In this document: positions 25,814 to 34,102 of the stretch, one piece after another | Numbering within the stretch: position 1 is the first letter of the stretch | Layout of the letters: each line of letters opens with the position of its first letter | DNA from: Tepidibacter aestuarii | GTDB lineage: Bacteria; Bacillota; Clostridia; Peptostreptococcales; Peptostreptococcaceae | Assembly: GCF_934924865.1 (NCBI RefSeq) | Contig: NZ_OW235316.1 | Coordinates: 1-38,213, forward strand | DNA length: 38,213 nucleotides | Direction: 5' to 3' | Position numbers and translations under genes: made by a program | The notes under the pieces: generated by a model | What the model was told of the DNA's origin: nothing | The model's input: only the letters and a program-made list of their open reading frames with translations | Database searches by the model: none

Positions 25814-25852
25814 TATAATAAAAAATCCGCTTAAGCGGATTTTTTATTATAT
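25813..25852. terminator. Bidirectional palindromic terminator between the ABC-F gene and tpx
   Basis: A 20-bp perfect inverted repeat (core AAAAATCCGCTTAAGCGGAT) without spacer. It overlaps the last base of the ABC-F stop and contains the tpx stop (25847-25849). Confidence 0.9.
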
Positions 25853-26356
25853 ATTTTTAGCAATTTCGATTGCTTTATCATAGTCAGGGTGATTTGTTAC
25901 TTCAGTTACATACTCTATATGCTTTACTACATTATTTTCATCTAAGACAACAATTCCTCTTGCTAACAATCTAAGCTCTTCAATTACAAATCCATAGTTT
26001 AATCCAAATGATAAATCTTTATAATCTGATACCGTTATAGATTGCTTTATTCCCTTATTTGCACAGAATCTACTTTGAGCAAATGGCAAATCAACACTTA
26101 TAGTTATTATTGCTGTATCTTCTAATTTAGACGCTTCTTCATTAAATCTTATTGTCTGAAGTTCACATACCCCTGTATCTACAGATGGAACTACACTTAT
26201 GATTTTAGTTTTGGATTTTATATCACTTAATTTGAATTGGCTTAAATCATTATTAAAAGCCATAAAATCAAATCCTGTATCTCCAATTTTTATTTCATTT
26301 CCTAATAACGTCATAGGGTTTGATCCCATAGTTATAATTCCTGTTCTTTTATTCAT
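25847..26356 (-). CDS. tpx: Thiol peroxidase Tpx
   Basis: A 169-residue atypical 2-Cys peroxiredoxin that reduces H2O2 and alkyl hydroperoxides with thioredoxin. The peroxidatic cysteine is C64 in VPSVDTGVCELQT, with the expected Pro and Thr before it, and the resolving cysteine is C98 in SRFCANKG. Cytoplasmic. ATG start with AGGAGG. Transcribed alone, as expected for an oxidative-stress gene in an anaerobe. Confidence 0.95.
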   Translation of the reverse strand: MNKRTGIITMGSNPMTLLGNEIKIGDTGFDFMAFNNDLSQFKLSDIKSKTKIISVVPSVDTGVCELQTIRFNEEASKLEDTAIITISVDLPFAQSRFCANKGIKQSITVSDYKDLSFGLNYGFVIEELRLLARGIVVLDENNVVKHIEYVTEVTNHPDYDKAIEIAKNI

Positions 26357-26452
26357 AATTAATAAAACCTCCTACATTTTTATTTTATATTATAAATTTA
26401 CCCCACAAGCATGAATATAAACACAGTTTTATGAATTTAAAAATATATATAA

Positions 26453-26480
26453 AAAAAGAAGAGCATGTGCTCTTCTTTTT
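26453..26480 (-). terminator. Terminator of the potABCD operon
   Basis: A 13-bp stem (AAAAAGAAGAGCA / TGCTCTTCTTTTT) around a 2-nt centre, overlapping the end of the potD stop codon; the minus strand continues with a T-run. Confidence 0.85.
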
Positions 26481-27534
26481 AATAGGATTTTATTTCTGTC
26501 CAAACTCTATCGTATTCTGTTGTAAATTCTCCTAAATCAACAAATACTTCTCCATTTTTAAGGATATCACCTTTAGGATATGCTGATTCATTTTCCCTAA
26601 CTTCTTCAGGTAAAAGCTTTACAGCCTCTTTATTAGGTGTTGAATATCCAACATACTCTGCACATTTAGCAGAAACCTCTGGTCTCATCATATAATTTAT
26701 AAATAGTTCAGCTTCCTTTTTATGCCTACTAGTAACAGGTATAGCCATACCATCAAACCATAGATTAGTTCCTTCTTTTGGAATAGCATATGCTAAATCA
26801 GGATTTTCTTCTATTAACATCATTGCATCTCCAGACCAAGTAAGAGCCATGGCACCTTCTCCTGCAATCATCATATCTTTATATGTGTCAACTTCATAAG
26901 CTTTTACTAAACTTTTTTGATCCATTAGAGCTTTTTTTGCTTCTTCCAGTTCATCTAAACTTCTAGTGTTCAACGAATATCCTAATTTTTTAAGAGTAAT
27001 ACCGATAGTATCTCTTGAACTATTAAGCATTAAAATATCTCCTTTGTATTTAGGATCCCATAATGCATTCCAGCTATCTATCGTAGTATTAACCTTTTTA
27101 GTATTATAAACTATACCCATAGTTCCCCAAAAATACGGAACAGAATATTTATTATCTTTATCATATTCTAAATTTTTGAATTCTTCACCTATATTTTTGA
27201 AGTTATTTAAATTATTCATATCTAATTCTTGTAATAAGTTTTGATTTATCATAGCTTCTATCATATACTCAGATGGAAATATAACATCATAATCTGTTCC
27301 ACCAGCTTGTATTTTAGCAAGCATTTCTTCATTATTTCCATACTCTTCGTAATTAACTTTTATTCCATATTCTTTTTCAAAATCTTTTAATACTTGAGGA
27401 TCTATATAGTCTCCCCAATTATATACGTTTAATTTGCTATAATAGCCATCTTTTGTTAATTCATTTTTTTCTGAACATCCAACAAGTGAAAAAATAAAAG
27501 TAAAGCATATTAAAAAGCTAAATATTTTTTTCAA
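26479..27534 (-). CDS. potD: Spermidine/putrescine-binding lipoprotein PotD
   Basis: A 351-residue extracellular substrate-binding protein with a lipoprotein signal (lipobox LVGC, Cys at about 20). The PotD/PotF fold is evident from LNVYNWGDYIDPQVLKDFEK and YGNNEEMLAKIQAGGTDYDV. I start at TTG 27534, with AAGGAG 8 nt before; an in-frame GTG at 27543 lies within that site. Last gene of potABCD, delivering polyamines to PotB/PotC. Confidence 0.94.
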   Translation of the reverse strand: MKKIFSFLICFTFIFSLVGCSEKNELTKDGYYSKLNVYNWGDYIDPQVLKDFEKEYGIKVNYEEYGNNEEMLAKIQAGGTDYDVIFPSEYMIEAMINQNLLQELDMNNLNNFKNIGEEFKNLEYDKDNKYSVPYFWGTMGIVYNTKKVNTTIDSWNALWDPKYKGDILMLNSSRDTIGITLKKLGYSLNTRSLDELEEAKKALMDQKSLVKAYEVDTYKDMMIAGEGAMALTWSGDAMMLIEENPDLAYAIPKEGTNLWFDGMAIPVTSRHKKEAELFINYMMRPEVSAKCAEYVGYSTPNKEAVKLLPEEVRENESAYPKGDILKNGEVFVDLGEFTTEYDRVWTEIKSY

Positions 27535-27549
27535 TAGAACCACTCCTTT

Positions 27550-28320
27550 TTATTTAGATTTTTTTGTTCTTTTTTCTATTAATAATAACAATATTAACAC
27601 ACCTAAAAACATCAATGTAGATAACGCATTAATTTTAGGACTGACACCTCGTTTTGTCATGGAATATATTTTTATAGACAATGTACTTATTCCTGAACCT
27701 GTAGTAAAAAAGCTCACTATAAAATCATCCAGCGACAAAGTAAATGCAAATAAAGCTCCTGTTACAATTCCAGGCATTATTTCAGGAAGTACAACTTTAA
27801 AAAAAGCGTATAATGGCGAAGCTCCTAAATCAAGAGCTGCTTCCTCAAGATGAGGATTTAATTGTCTTAACTTAGGTAGTACAGATAAAACTACATAAGG
27901 TATAGTAAATGATATATGAGCTATTAAAATAGTAGTTAATCCTAAAGTCATTTTTAGCCATGTGAATAAGGCAAGTAGAGAAACTCCTATAACTATATCA
28001 GGATTAACAACAGGTATATACGTTATATTTAAAAAAGTAGTTTTATGCTTAGGTTTCATTTTATTTATTGCAATAGCAGTAATCGTTCCTATTATAGTAG
28101 CTACACCAGAAGCTAATGCAGCAATTATAAATGTATAGTATAGAGACGTCATTATAGATGTATCACTGAATAACTCTTTATACCATCTTAAAGTAAAACC
28201 ATTCCAATTGCCTCTATATTTTGAATCATTAAATGAGTACAGAATAAGAAGTAATATAGGTAGATACAAAAATAAGTATATCAAAAATGAATAAGATTTT
28301 TTTATGATATTCTTTACCAT
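27550..28320 (-). CDS. potC: Spermidine/putrescine ABC transporter permease PotC
   Basis: A 256-residue permease with six predicted helices and the EAA loop EAALDLGASPLYAFFKVVLP, which docks on the ATPase PotA. It overlaps potB by 7 nt, implying translational coupling. Confidence 0.94.
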   Translation of the reverse strand: MVKNIIKKSYSFLIYLFLYLPILLLILYSFNDSKYRGNWNGFTLRWYKELFSDTSIMTSLYYTFIIAALASGVATIIGTITAIAINKMKPKHKTTFLNITYIPVVNPDIVIGVSLLALFTWLKMTLGLTTILIAHISFTIPYVVLSVLPKLRQLNPHLEEAALDLGASPLYAFFKVVLPEIMPGIVTGALFAFTLSLDDFIVSFFTTGSGISTLSIKIYSMTKRGVSPKINALSTLMFLGVLILLLLIEKRTKKSK

Positions 28321-29150
28321 AGTTTACCTCCTTCTTCTCTATCTTTATTTCCTAAAATTTTCATACTTATAATTATTATAAACATCATAATCATAGAAAT
28401 AGCTGAACCGAACTGCCAATTTCTAGCTACTAAAAACTGATTTTGAATGAGGTTACCAAGAAGTATAGATTGCCCTCCTCCTAATAAGTCTGATATTACA
28501 AAGGTACTTACGCAAGGCATAAACACCATAGTTATTCCTGATACAACACCAGGTAAGCTAAGCGGGAAAACTACTTTTTTAAATGTGTAAAAAGATGTTG
28601 CACCTAAATCTGACGATGCTTCTATAAGACTATAGTCTATTTTAGATAAAACCGAATATATAGGAAGTACCATAAACGGTAAAAAATTATACACCATACC
28701 TAATAAAACTGCTTTATCAGTATAAAGTAATTTTAAAGGTGTATCTATTATATTTAAAAACATTAAAACTTGATTTATAACACCCTGCTCTCTTAATATT
28801 CCCATCCAGGCATAAGTCCTTAATAAAGTATTAGTCCAAAGTGGTAACACAAATAATAACATCATAAGATTTCTTCTTTTAATATCTGACTTAGATAGTA
28901 TATAAGCCATAGGATATCCTAGTATAAAACATATAAGAGTACTTTTTAGGGCAAGCATCAAAGAGTTTATAAGCACATTTATATATATAGGCTCCATAAA
29001 TTTTATATAGTTATCTAGTGTAAAAGTATAAACTATTTGGCCATAGGCAGATCTTGAACAAAAACTGTATACTGCAATCAATAACAATGGAACAATTGTA
29101 AATATGATTGCCCAAATTCCATAAGGGATAGAAAGCCATTTCTTTTTCAT
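28314..29150 (-). CDS. potB: Spermidine/putrescine ABC transporter permease PotB
   Basis: A 278-residue permease with about six helices and the EAA loop EASSDLGATSFYTFKKVVFP. ATG start with AAGGAGAGG. It follows potA by only 2 nt and overlaps potC, so the four genes form one operon. Confidence 0.94.
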   Translation of the reverse strand: MKKKWLSIPYGIWAIIFTIVPLLLIAVYSFCSRSAYGQIVYTFTLDNYIKFMEPIYINVLINSLMLALKSTLICFILGYPMAYILSKSDIKRRNLMMLLFVLPLWTNTLLRTYAWMGILREQGVINQVLMFLNIIDTPLKLLYTDKAVLLGMVYNFLPFMVLPIYSVLSKIDYSLIEASSDLGATSFYTFKKVVFPLSLPGVVSGITMVFMPCVSTFVISDLLGGGQSILLGNLIQNQFLVARNWQFGSAISMIMMFIIIISMKILGNKDREEGGKLW

Positions 29151-29152
29151 AT

Positions 29153-30196
29153 CTACCCTCTCCTTTTCATTACATGGATTGAATCTGGTTCTATAGCAAG
29201 TCCCACATTATCTCCGATTTTTGACATATGTATAGTATGAACTATCCACTCTATATTTTTTTCATCTTCTACTATTATCTCGTAATGTACCCCTTTAAAT
29301 ACAACAGTCTTTACTGTTCCCTTAATCATTCCATTATCTGTATTTGTTATTTGTATGTCCTCTGGCCTTACTACTACGTCAACCTCTTCATTTTTATCAA
29401 AACCCTTATCCAAACATTCGAATACTTCATCTTCTATTTTAACCTTATAATCATCAATCATAATAGCTTCTATAATATTACTTTCTCCAATAAAATCTGC
29501 TACAAACCTATTTTTAGGTTCGTTATATATGTCTTCAGGAGATCCTATTTGCTGAATTTCACCTTCACTCATTACAACTATTCTATCCGACATAGTAAGA
29601 GCTTCTTCTTGATCATGTGTCACATATATAAAGGTTATACCTAATTGCTGTTGCATATTTTTAAGTTCTAGCTGCATTTCTTTTCTTAATTTTAAATCTA
29701 GAGCTCCAAGAGGTTCGTCTAGAAGAAGTACCTTAGGTTCGCAAACTAAGGCTCTAGCTATTGCTATTCTCTGCTGCTGACCTCCGCTTAGTGAATCAAT
29801 GCTTCTATTTTGAAACCCTTCTAAATTTACAAGTTTAAGCATACGTTTTACTTTTTTTTCTATTTCATCTTTTTTCATTTTTTTTATTTTTAATCCAAAA
29901 GCTATATTTTCAAAAATATTCATATGTGGGAATAATGCATATTTTTGAAAAACTGTGTTTATCTGTCTTTTATAAGGAGGGATATTATTTATTTTTTCTC
30001 CTTCAAAATGAACATCTCCATGAGTTTGTGTTTCAAACCCGCCTATTATTCTCAATGTTGTTGTTTTACCACAACCGCTTGGTCCTAATAAAGTTACAAA
30101 TTCTTCAGGTTTTATACTCAAATTTATATTATGAAGAACTTCTTTGTCTTCATATTTTTTATTTATATTTTTAAGTTCTACTATATTTTGTTTCAA
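29153..30196 (-). CDS. potA: Spermidine/putrescine ABC transporter ATPase PotA
   Basis: A 347-residue ATPase with Walker [10 protein letters not shown], signature [15 protein letters not shown], Walker [13 protein letters not shown], and a C-terminal TOBE domain (about 275-340). It powers PotBC. Two adjacent TTG codons can start it (30199 and 30196); I prefer 30196 because AGGGGGAG is then 7 nt away. First gene of potABCD. Confidence 0.94.
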   Translation of the reverse strand: MKQNIVELKNINKKYEDKEVLHNINLSIKPEEFVTLLGPSGCGKTTTLRIIGGFETQTHGDVHFEGEKINNIPPYKRQINTVFQKYALFPHMNIFENIAFGLKIKKMKKDEIEKKVKRMLKLVNLEGFQNRSIDSLSGGQQQRIAIARALVCEPKVLLLDEPLGALDLKLRKEMQLELKNMQQQLGITFIYVTHDQEEALTMSDRIVVMSEGEIQQIGSPEDIYNEPKNRFVADFIGESNIIEAIMIDDYKVKIEDEVFECLDKGFDKNEEVDVVVRPEDIQITNTDNGMIKGTVKTVVFKGVHYEIIVEDEKNIEWIVHTIHMSKIGDNVGLAIEPDSIHVMKRRG

Positions 30197-30210
30197 CAAT
30201 AAACTCCCCC

Positions 30211-30224
30211 TTACTTTAAAGTAA
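30211..30224. repeat. Palindrome next to the potA ribosome binding site
   Basis: TTACTTTAAAGTAA, a perfect 14-bp palindrome ending just before the AGGGGGAG site of potA. It could be an operator or a small hairpin in the leader; nothing further supports a role. Confidence 0.35.
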
Positions 30225-30301
30225 ATATCATCCTATATTATATGTAGCTTATATTTATTCATAGTAAACTTTTTGTTTCCTAAAACTAAACTCAAGTTAT
30301 A

Positions 30302-30330
30302 ATTTTAAAACTTTTATCATATTTTGTCAA
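30302..30330 (-). promoter_or_regulatory. potABCD promoter
   Basis: On the minus strand TTGACA (30330-30325), a 17-nt spacer and TAAAAT (30307-30302) form a near-consensus promoter, giving a leader of about 95 nt. The 466-nt gap 30200-30665 holds this, the inverted repeat at 30327-30384 and the symporter promoter. Confidence 0.7.
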
Positions 30331-30384
30331 CCTCAATTGGCAATACTTTTCAAATATTCCATGTATATGCACAATTGAAGTTGA
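30327..30384. repeat. Spaced inverted repeat upstream of the pot promoter
   Basis: TCAACCTCAATTG (30327-30339) and CAATTGAAGTTGA (30372-30384) are complementary at 12 of 13 positions, 32 nt apart. The left arm overlaps the -35 box of potA. Possibly a double operator. Confidence 0.4.
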
Positions 30385-30441
30385 TTTATTAATCTAAATA
30401 GTAATTATATGATATATAAATAATAATATAGAAAATAGAAT

Positions 30442-30456
30442 TTTTTCAGAAAAATA
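30442..30456. promoter_or_regulatory. CodY-like box upstream of the symporter
   Basis: TTTTTTCAGAAAAAT matches the CodY consensus AATTTTCWGAAAATT at 12 of 15 positions. It lies between the divergent pot and symporter promoters. In AT-rich DNA such a match may be chance. Confidence 0.35.
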
Positions 30457-30570
30457 TCATAATAGTGAAATTTTTGATTGCATTTATTTTCTGTAAACTT
30501 TGAAAATTCGCCATTGCATCAATTTTTTTGTTTATTTTTTTTTAAAAAAAATCAGAATTTTGTTTTTTAG

Positions 30571-30600
30571 TTGTATAGGAAACTGTTTTCATGTTATAAT
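30571..30600 (+). promoter_or_regulatory. Promoter of the DAACS symporter gene
   Basis: TTGTAT (30571-30576), an 18-nt spacer and a perfect TATAAT (30595-30600), 65 nt before the start codon. Confidence 0.65.
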
Positions 30601-30665
30601 TGTGTCGAAATAGGAATAATTCTATTTATAATTTAATTTTTTATTTAAAAGAGGAGGAAATTTTT

Positions 30666-31865
30666 ATGAAAAAATTAGGTTTATTACCTAAGCTTATTAT
30701 CGCTATCATATTAGGTATCGGTATAGGTTCTATCCATAATGAATTTTTAGTTAAGTTATTAGCTACATTCAATGGAATATTCGGTAACTTTTTAGGATTT
30801 GCGATTCCACTTATAATAATAGGTTTCGTAGCTCCAGGTATTGGTGATTTAGGTAAAGGTGCTGGAAAAATACTGGGTATTACAGCAGGAATCGCTTACC
30901 TTTCTACAGTAGTAGCTGGTTCTTTAACATTTTTTACTAATAGTGTTATTTTCCCTTACTTATTAACTCCTGGTAGTATGAATTTAGTTAATGCTGAAAA
31001 TCCAGAGCATTCTTTAGTAAAAGGATTCTTTGAAGTACAGATGCCACCTATAATGGGAGTTATGACTGCACTTTTAATTGCATTTACTTTAGGTCTAGGT
31101 ATTGCAGCAAGTGAAGGTGATACTATAAAGAAATTTATGAAGGAATTCCAAGGAATTGTTGAAGGCCTAATATCTAATATAGTTATCCCTTTATTACCTT
31201 TCCACATAGCTGGTATATTCGCTAATATGACATATGCTGGCCAAGTTGCTACTATAATGTCTGTATTTGCAAAAGTATTTGCTCTCATACTACTTTTACA
31301 CTTTACTGTGATAATTGTACAGTATTTTATAGCTGGTACATTAGCTGGAGCAAATCCATTTGTTTTAGTTAAGAATATGATTCCAGCTTATTTCACAGCT
31401 ATAGGAACTCAATCTTCAGCTGCTAGTATACCTGTTACTCTTAAGCAAACTAAGAAAAATGGAGTTAATGATGGTGTTGCTGAATTTGTTGTACCTCTTT
31501 GTGCAACTATTCATTTATCAGGAAGTACAATAACTCTTGTAAGTTGTGCTATGGCAGTCATGATGTTAAATGGAATGACGGTTACTTTTAATTCTATATT
31601 CGGATTTATATTAATGTTAGGTGTTACTATGGTTGCAGCACCTGGAGTTCCAGGAGGAGCTGTTATGGCTGCACTTGGTCTTTTAGAAACTATGCTTGGA
31701 TTTGATCAAACTTTACTATCTTTAATGATAGCATTATATCTTGCTCAAGATAGTTTTGGAACTGCTTGTAATGTAACTGGTGATGGAGCTATAGCTATAA
31801 TGGTTAACAGGATATCAGGTTATAAGCTTAATAAAAATGACAATATCAATAAAAAAGTAGCTTAA
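30666..31865 (+). CDS. Dicarboxylate/amino acid:cation symporter (DAACS family)
   Basis: A 399-residue glutamate-transporter-type protein with about eight helices and two re-entrant loops. The family segments GTQSSAASIPVTL (serine-rich hairpin) and the C-terminal substrate and Na+ site region (LAQDSFGTACNVTGDGAIA) are visible. It imports an amino acid or dicarboxylate (Glu, Asp, Ser/Thr or succinate-like) with Na+ or H+; the typical Asp/Arg selectivity residue cannot be assigned with confidence. I start at ATG 30666, with GAGGAGG 8 nt before it, rather than at an upstream frame opening at 30600. Single gene with a strong terminator. Confidence 0.9.
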   Translation: MKKLGLLPKLIIAIILGIGIGSIHNEFLVKLLATFNGIFGNFLGFAIPLIIIGFVAPGIGDLGKGAGKILGITAGIAYLSTVVAGSLTFFTNSVIFPYLLTPGSMNLVNAENPEHSLVKGFFEVQMPPIMGVMTALLIAFTLGLGIAASEGDTIKKFMKEFQGIVEGLISNIVIPLLPFHIAGIFANMTYAGQVATIMSVFAKVFALILLLHFTVIIVQYFIAGTLAGANPFVLVKNMIPAYFTAIGTQSSAASIPVTLKQTKKNGVNDGVAEFVVPLCATIHLSGSTITLVSCAMAVMMLNGMTVTFNSIFGFILMLGVTMVAAPGVPGGAVMAALGLLETMLGFDQTLLSLMIALYLAQDSFGTACNVTGDGAIAIMVNRISGYKLNKNDNINKKVA

Positions 31866-31916
31866 ATAAGCATAAAAAAAGTAGTTATTCAATAACTACT
31901 TTTTTTATGCTTATTT
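31864..31916. terminator. Bidirectional palindromic terminator between the symporter and methyltransferase genes
   Basis: 26-bp perfect arms (31864-31889 and 31891-31916) with a one-base centre and A7/T7 tracts. It includes the end of the symporter stop and the methyltransferase stop (31911-31913). Confidence 0.9.
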
Positions 31917-33053
31917 TTTTAAAGGTTTAGGTCCATAGTATTGGTATAAATCACTTCTTAGCATACCATTATATAATTTTCTTTTCCTATCAGCTTTTCT
32001 TCCGAATGCATCTTCAAATTCACTATAAGCAGTTATTATGTAAAATGACCATGTACTCAGTTTCTTAAAAGGAATAGATATTTCTTTATATAATTGTCTT
32101 ACACTATCTTTATCTTCTAATCTTTCACCATACGGAGGATTCGTAATTACAAATCCATATTCATAGTCACTTTCTAAATTTCTAGCATCTTGTTTTTTAA
32201 ATTCTATATAATTGTCTACATCTGCAAGCCTAGCATTTTCTTTTGCTATTTCAAGTACCTCATCATCGATGTCATATCCATATATTTTAAAATCAACATC
32301 TGTTTTCATCATATCAAAAGCTTCTTTTCTAGCTTTCCACCATAGTTTTTTACCCAATATACTCCAATTTTCTGATAAAAATTCTCTATTAAGTCCTGGA
32401 GCCATATTCAGTCCCATCATTGCTGCTTCTATTAAAATAGTCCCCGAACCACAAAATGGATCTACTAGTATTCTATCTTGCTTCCAAGGAGTCAATGAAA
32501 CAATAGCAGCAGCTAAAGTTTCCCTAATAGGTGCTTTACTAGCATTTTCTCTATATCCCCTTTTATGAAGCGCTTGGCCACACGTATCTATTGATATAGT
32601 AACTTTATCCTTGTGTATAAATACGTATATAGGATATTTTTCATCGCTATTTTCATCGAACCAGTTAACTTTATATTCTTGCTTTAAATTTTCAACTACA
32701 GCTTTTTTTACTATAGATTGTATATCAGGAATACTGTATAATTTCGATTTTATAGAAGACGCCTTTGCTACTGGAAAAACAGCATCTTTTTTTATATATT
32801 TATGCCAAGGCAATTTTTTTGTGTTTTGAAAAAGTTCTTCAAAGCTTCTAGCTTCAAATTCTCCAATTTTTAATAATACTCTTTCTGCTGTTCTAAGCCA
32901 TAAATTTGATTTACATATACCATAACTATCTGTTTTATAAGTAATCCTTCCATCTTCTACTTTTTGTATTTCACAACCTAAATTTTCAATTTCTCTTTTA
33001 AGTATTTTTTCAACTCCAAAAAAGCATGGTGCTATCAAAGTTACATCTTTCAT
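31911..33053 (-). CDS. THUMP-domain 23S rRNA guanine-N2 methyltransferase (RlmL/YpsC-like)
   Basis: A 380-residue SAM-dependent methyltransferase: an N-terminal ferredoxin-like plus THUMP RNA-binding domain (about 1-155) and a Rossmann methyltransferase domain with DPFCGSGTILIEAA (SAM and catalytic region) and TNPPYGERL (NPPY motif). It likely forms m2G in 23S rRNA, like E. coli RlmL's N-terminal half. I start at ATG 33053, with AGGAGG 6 nt before it; an upstream in-frame ATG at 33095 has no such site. It lacks the second RlmK-type domain of enterobacterial RlmL. Confidence 0.9.
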   Translation of the reverse strand: MKDVTLIAPCFFGVEKILKREIENLGCEIQKVEDGRITYKTDSYGICKSNLWLRTAERVLLKIGEFEARSFEELFQNTKKLPWHKYIKKDAVFPVAKASSIKSKLYSIPDIQSIVKKAVVENLKQEYKVNWFDENSDEKYPIYVFIHKDKVTISIDTCGQALHKRGYRENASKAPIRETLAAAIVSLTPWKQDRILVDPFCGSGTILIEAAMMGLNMAPGLNREFLSENWSILGKKLWWKARKEAFDMMKTDVDFKIYGYDIDDEVLEIAKENARLADVDNYIEFKKQDARNLESDYEYGFVITNPPYGERLEDKDSVRQLYKEISIPFKKLSTWSFYIITAYSEFEDAFGRKADRKRKLYNGMLRSDLYQYYGPKPLKK

Positions 33054-33135
33054 TATATTCCTCCTGCTGTATATATTATTATATATAATTACCAATTAAT
33101 TGTATCATATACTTTACATGAATATCTATTTAATT

Positions 33136-33939
33136 TTATAAAACTTCATTCATACTCCCTGTCCTATAGCCCAAAAGATCTATAGTTACATAATTAAACC
33201 CTAAAGATTTTAGATACTCACAAACTTTATTTGATGATCCTGATTCTAAAAAGTTTAAAATTTCATCTTGCTTTAACTCTATCCTTGCTATTTCCCCGTG
33301 ATGTCTAACTCTAAATTGTTTAAATCCTAACTGAGAAATATATTCTTCACTCTTCTCTATCATATTAAGCTTTTTTGGAGTAATTTTATGATTATAAGGA
33401 ATTCTAGATGCAAGGCAGGCAAAAGATGGTTTATTCCAAGTAGGTATGTTTAACATTTTAGATAAATCTCTAATATCTTGTTTTGTAAGACCAGCTTCTT
33501 TTAAAGGACTAATTATTCCTAGCTCTTTTAAAGCTTTCATTCCAGGTCTAAAATCACTTAAATCATCAATATTACTTCCATCAGCTATATTATTTATATC
33601 ATTTTCATTAGAAACTTTTTTTATTTTTGTAAATATATCCTTTTTGCAAAAATAACATCTTTCTGGAACATTATCTATAAATTCTTTAATATTTATATCG
33701 TTTATGTTTAGTACAATGTGTTTAATATTTATTTCATTAGCATAATCTATAGATTCTTGAATCTCTTTGTTAGTGTGAATAAATGCATTAACTGTCACAG
33801 CTAATACCTTTTCTCTTAATACATCTTGTGCTATTTTTAAAAGGAAAGTACTATCAACTCCCCCTGAAAAAGCTACAGTTAAATTATCTAACTTGCTTAA
33901 ATTGTTTTTTAGAACTTTTAATTTTTCGATTGCTGTCAA
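33136..33939 (-). CDS. larE: ATP-dependent sulfur transferase LarE (LarA cofactor synthesis)
   Basis: A 267-residue PP-loop ATPase with SGGVDS (25-30) and WNKPSFACLASRIPY around C175, which aligns with the sulfur-donating Cys176 of L. plantarum LarE. LarE adenylates and then thiolates the pyridinium-dicarboxylate precursor of the nickel-pincer nucleotide used by LarA. Here two more cysteines (C95 and C98 in PERCYFCKK) are present. Three-cysteine LarE proteins, such as that of Thermotoga maritima, hold a [4Fe-4S] cluster and need not sacrifice their own cysteine; that type is likely here. TTG start with AAGGAGG. LarA is encoded about 30 kb away, and LarB and LarC are not in the window. Confidence 0.92.
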   Translation of the reverse strand: MTAIEKLKVLKNNLSKLDNLTVAFSGGVDSTFLLKIAQDVLREKVLAVTVNAFIHTNKEIQESIDYANEINIKHIVLNINDINIKEFIDNVPERCYFCKKDIFTKIKKVSNENDINNIADGSNIDDLSDFRPGMKALKELGIISPLKEAGLTKQDIRDLSKMLNIPTWNKPSFACLASRIPYNHKITPKKLNMIEKSEEYISQLGFKQFRVRHHGEIARIELKQDEILNFLESGSSNKVCEYLKSLGFNYVTIDLLGYRTGSMNEVL

Positions 33940-34007
33940 AATTTTTCCTCCTTATATATGAACTGTTTTACATTTTAGATTTTATCATAATAATTTCTTT
34001 AATAGAA

Positions 34008-34055
34008 TATAAAGTTCTGTTTTTATTCTACTAGGAATAAGAACAGAACTTTATA
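34008..34055. repeat. Hairpin in the larE leader region
   Basis: A 14-bp outer stem (TATAAAGTTCTGTT and its complement) and a 5-bp inner stem (TATTC/GAATA) around a TACTAG loop. On the minus strand it has no following T-run, so it is not a classic terminator. It sits 69 nt before larE, directly after the terminator of the permease gene, and may be a second terminator or a leader element. Confidence 0.5.
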
Positions 34056-34056
34056 A

Positions 34057-34102
34057 ATAAAAAAAGTATAGATGAACCTAGTGTCATCTATACTTTTTTT
34101 AT
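34057..34102 (-). terminator. Terminator of the NCS2 permease gene
   Basis: A 19-bp stem with A7/T7 tracts and an 8-nt loop. The permease stop codon (34099-34101) lies in the stem. Confidence 0.85.
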
